DNA of 49,358 nucleotides from RYN-428 sp035551995 (GTDB lineage: Bacteria > Planctomycetota > Phycisphaerae > Tepidisphaerales > Tepidisphaeraceae), in the NCBI GenBank assembly GCA_035551995.1, contig DASZME010000088.1, positions 1 to 49,358 of the forward strand. The letters are read 5' to 3'. Positions 1 to 9,200 of this stretch are shown here, one piece after another. The notes under the pieces were generated by a model. That model was given only the letters and a program-made list of their open reading frames with translations, ran no database searches and had not been told where the DNA came from. Positions within the stretch are counted from its first letter, which is position 1, and every line of letters begins with the position of its first letter. Both the position numbers and the translations under genes were made by a program.

Positions 1-1055
1 ATGCGACGATGCGACCCCGTTTCGCTGCTCGCGTGGTGCCCCAGCCATCGCGCCAAATCCGGCGGCCAGGGCGATTCAAACCGCATCGTCTTTCCGGTCG
101 TCGGATGCTCGAACTCCAACTCCGCCGAGTGCAGCGCCTGCCGAGGCGCCCCGCCGTGAAGCACGGTTATCTGCTCGTCGGTTTTTGCTCGCAAGTAGAT
201 CTTCTCGCCACACAGTGGATGTCCCATCTCGGCCATATGGATGCGAATCTGATGGGTTCGACCGGTCTCGAGTTTGCATTCCACAATCGTGAATTCCTTG
301 CCGAGATGTTTCACCGGCCGCACATGCGTCACCGCGCGCTGCCCCGTCGGTGACGACTTTCCGCCGGGCACGCTTCCGCGGATTCCGTCGCCGCGATCGC
401 GGACGATCCAGCTTTCAATCTTTTTCGCCTCGCGTAAAATCCCGATCGCAACGGCCAGGTACACGCGCTGGATCGAATGGCCCGCAAACCGGCGAACGAG
501 TTCGGCCTCGGCCGCCGGGGAGATGGCGAACATCATCAGCCCGCTGGTATCGCGATCGAGGCGGTGGACCGGCCGCACGCGCGTTGGCGCCATCGGGGGC
601 GCCTTAGGTCGAGGACGAGAGAGTTTCTTGTCGGCGCCGCGGCGTCTTCCGCCGGCGCCAGCGCGCTCGGCATCGACCATTCGCTGCACCAATTCCAGGA
701 GAACAGGCTGACGTTGCTTTCGCTCATCGCTCCAGTTTCGTTCTTCGATCCGCCGTACGGTCTGAATGCCGGGCGGCTTCTCGACCACCACCAGATCGGC
801 GTCGCGATGAACAATGCGAACGGCCATTTCCGCCGCCGGCCTTGCGGATGATGCGGCAAGTACGTCGATTTTTTCCGCAACCTTCAGACGTCGAGCATCG
901 TCAAGACAAACGCTGGCGTCCACCCGTACCCGGCGAGCGGCGATGAGTTGTCGTGTCTGGTTCCACGTGAGCGAGCCGAAGGACCGGCGAACGACGGCCG
1001 CGAGGGTTTGGCCGGCCAGGGCGCTATCGACAACGATCGTCTTCTCGAGAGTCAT
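1..1055 (-). CDS. RluA/RluD-family pseudouridine synthase (3' end outside window)
   Basis: Read on the minus strand from an ATG at 1055, this frame stays open to the window edge, giving about 351 residues without a stop. It would isomerise specific uridines in rRNA or tRNA to pseudouridine in the cytoplasm. The N-terminal ~65 residues look like an S4 RNA-binding domain (SFGSLTWNQTRQLI then AARRVRVD). The catalytic motif HRLDRDTSGLMMF with the active Asp is present, followed by RVYLAV, ETGRTHQIRIHM and GHPLCGEKIY, all typical of RluA/C/D enzymes. A basic, low-complexity insert (ERAGAGGRRRGADKKLSR) sits between the S4 part and the catalytic domain; such inserts occur in planctomycete homologues. 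Family assignment is firm; which uridine it modifies cannot be told. No Shine-Dalgarno site is visible; a TATGCT box lies 8 nt before the ATG. Confidence 0.93.
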   Translation of the reverse strand, partial: MTLEKTIVVDSALAGQTLAAVVRRSFGSLTWNQTRQLIAARRVRVDASVCLDDARRLKVAEKIDVLAASSARPAAEMAVRIVHRDADLVVVEKPPGIQTVRRIEERNWSDERKQRQPVLLELVQRMVDAERAGAGGRRRGADKKLSRPRPKAPPMAPTRVRPVHRLDRDTSGLMMFAISPAAEAELVRRFAGHSIQRVYLAVAIGILREAKKIESWIVRDRGDGIRGSVPGGKSSPTGQRAVTHVRPVKHLGKEFTIVECKLETGRTHQIRIHMAEMGHPLCGEKIYLRAKTDEQITVLHGGAPRQALHSAELEFEHPTTGKTMRFESPWPPDLARWLGHHASSETGSHRR

Positions 1056-1063
1056 AAAATTTC

Positions 1064-1069
1064 AGCATA
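1064..1069 (-). promoter_or_regulatory. -10-like box, possible leaderless start of the pseudouridine synthase
   Basis: TATGCT on the minus strand, preceded by GG, ends 8 nt before the ATG at 1055. No purine-rich ribosome site lies between. This would put transcription initiation at or next to the start codon. No good -35 is seen. Confidence 0.4.
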
Positions 1070-1092
1070 CCATCATCTTACGCCGTTGGCTC

Positions 1093-1120
1093 TTGCAGCC
1101 CGCCTTATCGGCCCTATAGT
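1093..1120 (+). promoter_or_regulatory. putative sigma-70-type promoter of cysD
   Basis: TTGCAG (1093-1098) and TATAGT (1115-1120) are separated by 16 nt. The start would fall near 1127, about 35 nt upstream of the cysD ATG. The intergenic space is shared with the divergent pseudouridine synthase gene. Confidence 0.5.
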
Positions 1121-1161
1121 CTTTTCGGGATTGTCCCAGGGCCAGACGGTGCGAAGAAGCG

Positions 1162-2070
1162 ATGAGCAGTTACAACCTTACCCATCTCAAACAACTCGAG
1201 GCGGAGAGCATCCAGATCATCCGTGAAGTGGCGGCGGAGTTCGCCAACCCGGTCATGCTCTACTCGATCGGCAAAGACTCGGCCTGCATGGTGCGACTGG
1301 CCATTAAGGCGTTTTATCCGGGCCGGCTTCCATTTCCGCTGCTGCACGTCGATACGACCTGGAAGTTCAAGGAGATGACCGCCTTCCGCGATCGCTTCTG
1401 CAAGGAAAACAACCTCGATCTTCTGATTCACACGAATTGGGACGCGGTGAAGGAAGGAATCAATCCCTTCGATTACGGCTCAAACAAATACACCTCCATC
1501 ATGAAGACGCAGGCTCTAAAAGACGCCCTTCAGCGGCACGGCTTTGACGCGGCCTTCGGCGGCGCCCGGCGCGACGAGGAAAAGAGCCGGGCCAAGGAGC
1601 GGGTTTATTCCTTTCGCGACCGCAATCATCAATGGGACCCAAAAAACCAGCGCCCCGAACTATGGAACCTCTACAACGGCAAGGTGAACAAGGGCGAATC
1701 GATCCGCGTCTTCCCGCTCTCCAACTGGACGGAGCTGGACGTCTGGCAATACATTCATCTGGAGAATATTCCGATCGTGCCGCTCTATTTCGCCGCCCCG
1801 CGGCCGGTGGTGGAGCGCGACGGAAACCTCATCATGGTGGACGACGAGCGCATGCGGCTTGAGCCGGGGGAAAAACCCCAGATGAAAGTCGTCCGCTTTC
1901 GTACGCTGGGTTGCTATCCGTTAACCGGCGCGATCGAAAGCGACGCGACGACGCTGCCGCAGATTATCGAAGAGATGCTGGTCGCGAAAAATTCCGAAAG
2001 GCAGGGCCGGGTGATCGATCACGATGAGCAGGGATCGATGGAGCAGAAGAAGCGGGAAGGGTATTTTTGA
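1162..2070 (+). CDS. cysD: Sulfate adenylyltransferase subunit 2 (CysD)
   Basis: 302 residues, the usual length of CysD. With the GTPase subunit CysN it converts sulfate and ATP to adenosine 5'-phosphosulfate (APS) in the cytoplasm, the first step of sulfate assimilation. The ATP-pyrophosphatase (PP-loop) motif is at residues 35-40 (SIGKDS); other family blocks are LLHVDTTWKFKEM, FGGARRDEEKSRAKERV, FPLSNWTELDVWQYI and the C-terminal LGCYPLTGAI. The start codon is preceded by GAAGAAG, a weak ribosome site. The partner subunit is encoded 734 nt downstream rather than immediately after, because a broken antisense mazEF pair lies between them. Identification is secure. Confidence 0.97.
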   Translation: MSSYNLTHLKQLEAESIQIIREVAAEFANPVMLYSIGKDSACMVRLAIKAFYPGRLPFPLLHVDTTWKFKEMTAFRDRFCKENNLDLLIHTNWDAVKEGINPFDYGSNKYTSIMKTQALKDALQRHGFDAAFGGARRDEEKSRAKERVYSFRDRNHQWDPKNQRPELWNLYNGKVNKGESIRVFPLSNWTELDVWQYIHLENIPIVPLYFAAPRPVVERDGNLIMVDDERMRLEPGEKPQMKVVRFRTLGCYPLTGAIESDATTLPQIIEEMLVAKNSERQGRVIDHDEQGSMEQKKREGYF

Positions 2071-2101
2071 ATACCCATGGTGAACGTCGACGATGAACCG
2101 A

Positions 2102-2422
2102 TCATTCGAACATCTTCTGAAGCGTCTCTCGAACGTCGGGCCTTGTGGCGCTATCGAGCGTTCCGATTCGCTTAATGAGACGAAGATGATCGACCCAGCG
2201 CATTTGATCCAACGCGATCTGGCCCTCGCGGCCTCCGAACCGGCACGCCACTCGCCACCGGTATCTTCGAATGGTGGACGTCAGCGGCGCAATTATAACC
2301 GTATGAACGTAATCGTTCATTTCGTTCGGACCAATAATCAAACAAGGCCGTGTTTTTTTAATTTAAGGACCGCGGGCCGGGTCGAGTTCGACAAGGTAAA
2401 CTTCGAATTGTTCAACTACCAC
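2102..2422 (-). pseudogene. mazF: MazF-family endoribonuclease toxin, broken by a nonsense codon
   Basis: On the minus strand a GTG at 2422 overlaps the mazE stop codon (GTGGTAG), the normal mazEF coupling. The frame reads VEQFEVYLVELDPARGP, then TAA at 2365-2363 (codon 20), then IKKTRPCLII and on to VRETLQKMFE. MazF proteins normally have Glu where the TAA stands (SEIKKTRP), so a single GAA-to-TAA change explains the stop. Without it the protein would be about 106 residues, normal for MazF, a sequence-specific mRNA interferase. The rest is well conserved (VIIAPLTSTIRRY, GQIALDQMRWVD, KRIGTLD). Re-initiation at TTG 2341 would omit the conserved KTRP segment. Call: recent pseudogene; a sequencing error or readthrough cannot be excluded. 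Confidence 0.85.
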
Positions 2423-2689
2423 GTCCATTCCTTCTCATCGAATTCGCTGCTCAGTGGCGCGTCGAGCCATTCTCGATCTTCCTCCGTCAACTCATTGCCA
2501 TGTTCTGCGTTCACCGCTTTGGCAGCCTCTACCCATCCCGCTCGCGGATTCGCTCGGCCCTCAATGATGATGCGACTCCCAACGGCGCGAAGGGTGATGT
2601 CCTCGCCCAGTCCTGTTTGCTCAATCAGAGCCTTGGGCAACCGAACGCCGCGAGAATTTCCAATTCGAACGAGTTTAGCCTTTAAGCAT
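2416..2689 (-). pseudogene. mazE: MazE/AbrB-family antitoxin, frameshifted at its 5' end
   Basis: The minus-strand protein KLVRIGNSRGVRLPKALIEQ... ending DEKEWTW is a SpoVT/AbrB-fold antitoxin, which would bind DNA and neutralise MazF. Family members typically begin MLKAKLVRIGNS. Here the ATG at 2689 reads ATG CTT AAA GGC TAA; removing one G of the GG at 2679-2680 restores M-L-K-A-K-L-V in the main frame. The main frame has no in-frame ATG and opens only at a TTG at 2736 with no ribosome site and a 17-residue unmatched extension. So the antitoxin probably carries a one-base insertion in codon 4. It lies antisense between cysD and cysNC, immediately upstream of the nonsense-mutated mazF. Confidence 0.75.
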
Positions 2690-2750
2690 TTCGGTTCTGG
2701 GGCGAGCGCTCCCGGGCCGCGAATTTTTGAGGGCAATTTCTTGTTCGTAC

Positions 2751-2761
2751 TTACATTGTAA
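2751..2761. promoter_or_regulatory. 11-bp palindrome upstream of mazE relic
   Basis: TTACATTGTAA is a perfect palindrome around a central T. Its minus-strand half contains TACAAT, a plausible -10 for mazE, so it could be an autoregulatory operator of the toxin-antitoxin pair. It also lies 42 nt before the cysNC start. Assignment is inference only. Confidence 0.3.
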
Positions 2762-2803
2762 TTACGCGTTTATTTTTGGGGCAACGCTCTCGCAAAACGT
2801 GCC

Positions 2804-4741
2804 ATGACTCAAACACTGCTTCACGAAGACATCAACGCCTACCTCGATCGGCATCAGAAGAAAGAGCTTCTGCGCTTTCTCACCTGCGGCTCGGTCGATG
2901 ACGGCAAGTCCACGCTTATCGGCCGCCTCCTTCATGACACCAAGATGATCTATGAAGACCAGCTTGCCGCCGTGAAACGCGATTCGGTCAAATTCGGAAC
3001 CACCGGCGAAGTGGGCGGCATCGATCTCGCCCTGCTCACCGACGGCCTCAAAGCCGAGCGCGAACAGGGGATTACCATCGACGTCGCCTATCGCTATTTC
3101 TCGACCGATAAACGCAAATTCATCATTGCCGACACGCCCGGCCACGAGCAGTACACCCGCAACATGGCCACGGGCGCCAGCACGTGCCAGCTCGCGATTA
3201 TCTTGATCGACGCACGCCATGGCGTGGTCACGCAGACCCGCCGGCATTCGTTTATCGTCTCCTTGCTCGGCATCAAGCACGTCGTCGTCGCCATCAATAA
3301 AATGGATCTTGTCGGCTTCTCACAGGAGGCCTTCGAGAAAATTAAGGCCGACTACACCGGCTTCGTCGCCAAGCTCGATATTCCCGATGTTCAGTTCATT
3401 CCCCTGTCGGCGTTGAAGGGCGATAACGTCGTCGACAAGAGCGCCGCCATGCCCTGGTACCAGGGCGCGCCGCTCTTAAATCACCTGGAGACAACCCACA
3501 TCGCCTCCGATCGCAATCTGACCGAAATGCGATTTCCCGTGCAATACGTCCTTCGGCCCAACCTCAACTTTCGTGGATTCTCCGGCTCCGTCGCCTCCGG
3601 CATCATCCGCAAGGGCGACGAAGTGATGGCCCTGCCGTCCGGCAAACGCAGCAAGGTGAAATCGATCGTCACCTACGACGGCGAACTTGAAGAAGCCTTC
3701 ACCCCGATGGCGGTGACGCTCACGCTGGAAGATGAAATCGACGTGAGCCGGGGGGACATGCTCGTTCATCCCGAAGAGCAGCCGCACGTTTCGGCACAGG
3801 TGGAGGCGATGGTCGTCTGGATGGCCGAGAAACCATTCGCGCGCGGAAAAAATTACTGGATCAAGCAGACCACCCGCGTGGTCGGCGGGGAAATCGCCGA
3901 CCTGCGATATGGCGTCGACGTCAACACGCTCGAAAAACGGCCCATCACGCAACTGGGCCTCAACGAGGTTGGCCACGTGCTGCTGAGCCTCAATCAGCCG
4001 ATCGCGTATGATCCGTATAAAATCAACGCGTCGACCGGCGCCTTCATCATCATCGATCGATTAAGCAATTCGACCGTGGGCGCCGGGATGATCCTCGAGC
4101 CCCAAGCCAGTGGGGCGGCCGGTGATCACTGGAATCAGCAATCGTCCACGAAACAGCTCGGCGCCGTCATCAGTCATGTCACGGCACAAGAGCGCGAATC
4201 GCGCCTCGGTCAAAAGCCGATTACCATCCTTCTCACCGGCCTGACTGGTTCGGGCAAAGCGGAAATCGCGTATGCGTTGGAACGCGAGCTTTTCGACATG
4301 GGGCGCGCCGTGACGGTACTACATGGCCAGACCATGCGGCAAGGGCTCAGCCGGGATTTGGGCTTTACCGCCGACGATCGTTCTGAAAATCTGCGCCGCT
4401 CGGCGGAGGTGGCGAAAATTCTCAACGACGCCGGCTTGATCTGCATCTGCGCGTTCGTGGCGCCGCACCAAGCCGTCCGCGAAAAAGCGCGCCAGGCGAT
4501 CGGGGCTGACCGCTTCGTCGAAATATATCTCTCAGCCCCCGCTGATTTCTGCAAGCGCCGCGACACGACCGGCGCCTACGAAATGGCCGAGGCTGGCAGC
4601 CTGTCCAGTTTCCCCGGCGTCAGCGCCGCGTTCGAGACGCCGACGAATCCTGATCTGACATTACCGACACATGAGATTTCCATCGCCGAGGCGGTGCGGC
4701 GCGTCTTGGAATTACTGAAGACGCGGAACGCCGCCGAATGA
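2804..4741 (+). CDS. cysNC: CysNC: sulfate adenylyltransferase GTPase subunit fused to an APS-kinase domain
   Basis: 645 residues. Residues ~20-440 are CysN, an EF-Tu-like GTPase that drives APS synthesis with CysD: G1 GSVDDGKS (29-36), DTPGH (110-114) and NKMD (165-168). Residues ~465-645 are a CysC-like APS kinase, which would phosphorylate APS to PAPS. That domain looks degenerate: the Walker A reads GLTGSGKA (479-486), with Ala where Ser/Thr normally coordinates Mg2+, and the usual DGQ/DGD reads HGQ (507-509). Other blocks persist (SRDLGFTADDRSENLRR, FVAPHQAVREKA, SAPADFCKRRD, FPGVSAAFE). The CysN activity is secure; PAPS synthesis is doubtful. No clear ribosome site precedes the ATG. The gene follows cysD across the mazEF relic. 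Confidence 0.95.
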   Translation: MTQTLLHEDINAYLDRHQKKELLRFLTCGSVDDGKSTLIGRLLHDTKMIYEDQLAAVKRDSVKFGTTGEVGGIDLALLTDGLKAEREQGITIDVAYRYFSTDKRKFIIADTPGHEQYTRNMATGASTCQLAIILIDARHGVVTQTRRHSFIVSLLGIKHVVVAINKMDLVGFSQEAFEKIKADYTGFVAKLDIPDVQFIPLSALKGDNVVDKSAAMPWYQGAPLLNHLETTHIASDRNLTEMRFPVQYVLRPNLNFRGFSGSVASGIIRKGDEVMALPSGKRSKVKSIVTYDGELEEAFTPMAVTLTLEDEIDVSRGDMLVHPEEQPHVSAQVEAMVVWMAEKPFARGKNYWIKQTTRVVGGEIADLRYGVDVNTLEKRPITQLGLNEVGHVLLSLNQPIAYDPYKINASTGAFIIIDRLSNSTVGAGMILEPQASGAAGDHWNQQSSTKQLGAVISHVTAQERESRLGQKPITILLTGLTGSGKAEIAYALERELFDMGRAVTVLHGQTMRQGLSRDLGFTADDRSENLRRSAEVAKILNDAGLICICAFVAPHQAVREKARQAIGADRFVEIYLSAPADFCKRRDTTGAYEMAEAGSLSSFPGVSAAFETPTNPDLTLPTHEISIAEAVRRVLELLKTRNAAE

Positions 4742-4909
4742 CCGATGCCGCTGAAGATTCCTATCCCTTGGAGCTGATTCGCTTCGAGAGAGAATTTGTT
4801 TGGAACGCCCGGTCGCCGCGAAACCAAGAGAAGAAGAAGCGCAGACATTCGATAACGCGGTCTGCATCCTTTCCATCTCCCATGCGTATACGTTGCAGGA
4901 GACAAATCC

Positions 4910-6226
4910 ATGGTCCGTTGTCGCTTCCACATCAATAACCCGGCCCATATTGCGACGACCTTGTTGATCATCTGCCTCTGTTCCATCCAGAACCCGGCGT
5001 TCGCCGCGGCGGTTGATAATCCACGTCCCAACTTCAACGACGACATTGCCGCGTTGGTCTACGCCAACTGCGCGATCTGTCATCGTGACGGCGAAGCCGC
5101 TCCGTTTTCGCTGCTCAGTTATCGCGACGTGAAGAAGCATGCGAAGCAGATCGTCGACATTACGTCTCGCAAGGTGATGCCGCCGTGGAAGCCTGACGCG
5201 CCTTTGCCTCATTTCATCGGCGAGAGAAGGCTCAGCGCCGCGCAGATCGAGCTACTGCGGCGTTGGGAAGCGCAAGGCTGTCCGGAAGGCGATTCGGCCT
5301 CCGAGCCTGCCGCGCCGAAATTTGTCGCGGGGTGGCAACTGGGTGAGCCGGACATGGTGGTCAGCATGAGCGACACGTACGCGCTGGCCGCCGAGGGGCG
5401 CGACGTCTATCGGTGTTTTGTGATTCCAGTGCGGATCCCGGCGGGCAAATATCTGAAAGCCGTGGAATATCGACCGCAGCTCCGCAAGATCGTGCATCAC
5501 GCTGTTTTGACGACAATGTCTGCACGTGACGCTCGCGAGCGGCTCGACGCCGAGCCGGCCGGAACGGGACCCGGTTTTTCCAGCGGACTGGCGGCGCCTG
5601 GGGACCGGCTGCCTGGGCCGCTTGGCATATGGGCTCCTGGCAAAGACGTTTCGCCGTTGCCGCGGGGGTATGCTTACCGATGGCCTTCACAACAGGTACT
5701 GGTCTTGCAGTTGCATTTGCATCCCGACGGCAAATTGGAGGATGAGCGATCGACCGTCGGCTTTTATTTCACGGATGAAAAGCCGCGTGGAACGGTGCAG
5801 GTCGTGGTGCTTTTCAACAGGGACGTGAACATCGCGCCGGGTGAAAAGGAATTCACGCTCCGCGCTTCGCAGACGCTCAAATTCGACGCGGACGTGGTCG
5901 GCCTCTTCCCTCACATGCATCTGCTGGGTCGAACGGTGAAGCTCACGGCGACTTTGCCGGACGGGACGGCCGAGCCGCTTCTTTCCATTTCGGACTGGGA
6001 CTTTAACTGGCAGGGTTACTACCAGCCGGCGGAACCTTTGCATCTGCCCGCCGGGACGCGGGTGGAATGCGTATGGACGTTCGATAATTCGTCGGACAAT
6101 CTGTCGAATCCGAGTAATCCGCCCAAGCGGGTTCGATTCGGGGAGCAGACGACCAATGAGATGGGGGCGCTGATTATGGATGTAATTCAGACGCCGCCGG
6201 GAGTTTTGACCTCGCGAGGGAAGTAA
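4910..6226 (+). CDS. Secreted cytochrome c fused to a copper type II (PHM/DBH-like) monooxygenase fold
   Basis: 438 residues with an N-terminal signal-like segment (about 12-33, TTLLIICLCS...AFAA), so probably periplasmic. A c-type haem site CAICH is at 54-58, and PPWKPD (91-96) is typical of this planctomycete/acidobacterial cytochrome type. The remainder matches copper type II ascorbate-dependent monooxygenases in pattern: VVHH-like IVHH (194-197), LQLHLHPDG (267-274, HxH at 269 and 271), FPHMHLLG (333-340, HxH at 335 and 337) and TTNEM (414-418) supply the expected His and Met copper ligands. The substrate is unknown. The start follows CAGGAGACAAATCC. It converges on the next gene, with only 7 nt between stops. 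Family is clear; biological role is not. Confidence 0.8.
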   Translation: MVRCRFHINNPAHIATTLLIICLCSIQNPAFAAAVDNPRPNFNDDIAALVYANCAICHRDGEAAPFSLLSYRDVKKHAKQIVDITSRKVMPPWKPDAPLPHFIGERRLSAAQIELLRRWEAQGCPEGDSASEPAAPKFVAGWQLGEPDMVVSMSDTYALAAEGRDVYRCFVIPVRIPAGKYLKAVEYRPQLRKIVHHAVLTTMSARDARERLDAEPAGTGPGFSSGLAAPGDRLPGPLGIWAPGKDVSPLPRGYAYRWPSQQVLVLQLHLHPDGKLEDERSTVGFYFTDEKPRGTVQVVVLFNRDVNIAPGEKEFTLRASQTLKFDADVVGLFPHMHLLGRTVKLTATLPDGTAEPLLSISDWDFNWQGYYQPAEPLHLPAGTRVECVWTFDNSSDNLSNPSNPPKRVRFGEQTTNEMGALIMDVIQTPPGVLTSRGK

Positions 6227-6233
6227 GAAAGCG

Positions 6234-9200
6234 TCACTTCAGCTGCGTCAACAGATAGCCCATCAAGTCATCGAAATCTCCCACCTTTAATATTTCGCCG
6301 AAATTGCTTGGCATCAGCGACAGATTCGAGGGAACCACGCGCTTCACCTTTGACTTTTGTATTTGCACTTCCTTGCCGGTGGAATCGGCGACGGTAATGG
6401 TATCTCCCTCTTCTCGGCGCGGGATGCCGGCCAGGACGTCGCCGCTGAGAAGCTGGTAGGTGTTGTAGCGAAACGCCGCGTCTACGTTCCGGCTGGGGTC
6501 GAGGATGTCTTCGCTTAAGCGCGCGACGCCGCGGATGCCGATGCCGTCGAGTTGTGGGCCGACGTGGGCGCCGACGCCCGCGACGCTGTGGCAGACGGCG
6601 CAGTTTTGCGTGAAGACTTGCTGGCCGTGCTGTGGATTGGACTTTGCGCGACTGAAGTTACGCGTTCTGTCGTTGATAAGGGCTTGGATCGCCAGGTCGG
6701 AGGCCGGAAGATTTGCGGTCAGCTTCGCGATGCGTTCGGACAGATTCGCCGGTTTGGAAACGCCAAGCCGTTCGCGAACGTTCGCGTCTTGAAGAAGGCG
6801 AGGAGACGCCTTGCCGGCGGCGATGCCGTCGAGCAGCGCCTCGGCGCCGCCGGGGCTGGCGGCAAGCGATTTGGCCAGCGCAAGCTGAAGCTTTTGCGGC
6901 GCGGCGCTGATCGCCATGATGAACGCGGAAACCGCCGTCGGCGACGTATCCTGCTGAAGGGCGGCGGCCACGGCTTCGCGAAGGGCATCGGGAGCGGTCG
7001 TGTCGATGAGAACCGACGCCAACTCCTTTTCGTGAACGGCGGACTTGTCGCTCAGCAGCGGTAGCGCCTTGGCGGCGGCGATGCGTGTCTCGGTGTCGAT
7101 ATCGCGATCGGCCAGCACGTCGGCGACCCGCGATTGCAATTCGCTGATTTTCAGCGGAGCGGCGATCTCGATCGCCGTCTGCAGGCGGTGATGCTCCGCC
7201 GCCGCCGGAACCGATGCCACCGGCGGATCGAATCGACCGAACGCCATCCACGCGTATGAAGCGCCGTCGTCGCCGTCGGTCGCTTCAAAGAAACCCTTTT
7301 GGCCGGCGAATTTTTTTAGGTCCCAGGTGATCTTTCGCGCGACGTCATTCCGCGGCACGGGGGTCTCGATCATCGTCTGGCCCGTATCGGACGCCTTCAA
7401 TCGTGCGACATTCCTCGGCGCCTGCCTGGTCGAGGGCGCTCCGTCGTGACCCGCCAGAAAAAAGCTGAGCTGCGGCGGGATGACGAAATCCTTCGATCGC
7501 ACCGTCCCCACGCCACTTTCGCCCAGCGGAAGAGACGAGATAAACGGCGCCAGCACCCCGTCGGCGCCGCGGCGCATCTCGACCGACCAGACTTCCTTCT
7601 TCGGCGCGGAATCGTTCAGTGTCCCGCGTACCCAACCGCCAAATGGATCGCCCGGCTTTTCCAGCAAGCGCAGAGCCAGTCCATGACCCCAGGCCTGTCC
7701 CACCGCGCCCAGGTGGCCGTCGCGCTGCAGCACGCCCTCTTGAAGCGCCTTGAACACAGTCACCTGCGCCGAATCGTCGTCGGCCAATTTCGTACTGGCG
7801 ATTTTCGCGAGTGTTTCCGCCTGTTCGTCAGTCCCATACCGGCCCACATGACGAAAGGCGCCGGTTAATTTCTCCGGGTCGATCGGCCCCACGCCAACCT
7901 CCCTCACCACCAGCAACGTCGATCCCGGCGAAGTCGCTCCCGCGGCGACATCCACCAACTCCTGCGCGTCCTGCTCGCTCCACCCCGGCAACGGCAATTT
8001 GTCCGCGATCGCCGAATCGTTAAGCTGATTCCGAACCGCCATGCGAATCGTGTGAATCAGATGCTTGTCGGTCAGTGGCGCCTGTTGCCAGGCGTCCAGC
8101 AGCGGACGAACATTCTCAAGCTGAACATGCTGGCCGACCGCGTCGGCGGCACATCGCCGCACAACCGCGTCGATGTCCTTCAAGCCCGCCAGCGCCAGAT
8201 TCCGTTCGTCGGCACTCCAATTCGCGGTCTCCGATAAAACACGCATCGCATGAACGCGAACCAGCCGATCGCTATCCGTCGCAAACGCTTTAAGCATCGA
8301 ATCATCTAGGGCCCCAATCCGCTTCAACACCCACATTCCATGTGCTTTCAGAAACGGTGAAGGCGATTTTGACATCGCCTCCTCGATCGGAGCGGCGGCG
8401 GCGGGACCGGTCACGTCGGCCAGGTAATTCGTGGCCAGCATGCGACTCGCGAAATTCGAATCCGAGAGATACGCGATCACCTCGGCTGTCGACGCCTTGG
8501 TGAGATCGAACGGCTTGGTGGGCGCCGGCTTAGCGTCTTTGCCGGTGTAAACGATTCGCCAGATTCGGCCACGTTGTTTGTCGCGGCCGGGGTGGTGTAG
8601 GTCGACTTCGTAGTGGCCGATGATGCGATTGTAAAAATCGGCGACGTAAATGGCGCCGTCGGGTCCGAGCTTGATGCAGACGGGGCGAAACCAATGATCG
8701 TCGGAGACCAGAAAATCGGGTTCGTCGTCGCCATGAAACGCCGAGCCTTTGGGAACAAGCTGGGCGCGATTGATTTTGTTGGTGACCACGTTGCCGACCA
8801 GCATCATGTTCTGATATTCGGCCGGGTATTGCTCGGCGCTGTAGTCGAGCAGGCCGGCGATGGCGCTCGACCCGTACATGTGATCGGTCATGTCCGGACC
8901 GAAGCCCAGGCCGTCGTGCGGGCGCCCAAAACTTGAATAGTATGCGCCGCGAAGCGTGAGCAGAATCGGCATCGTTTCGCAGTCGCTGGTGAACAGATCG
9001 CCCAGCGGGTCGAAGCACATGCCAAAAGGGTTGACCTGGCCGGAGGTGTTTATCTGCAGATGGCCGCCGGCGGTGTCGAAGCGGTAGGTGTGGCCGGAGG
9101 TCATGGAGATTTTGGAGCCATCCGTTCCGGTAAGCGTCGAGTTGTTTTTGAAGCCATGGACGGCATAGATCCAGCCGTCAAAACCTTCGTTGAAGGAACC

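Noticed and set aside
4738..4938. 66-codon frame starting in the cysNC stop (ATGA overlap)
   Set aside because: The overlap looks like coupling, but the product is of random, basic composition with no family resemblance and runs past the next gene's start.
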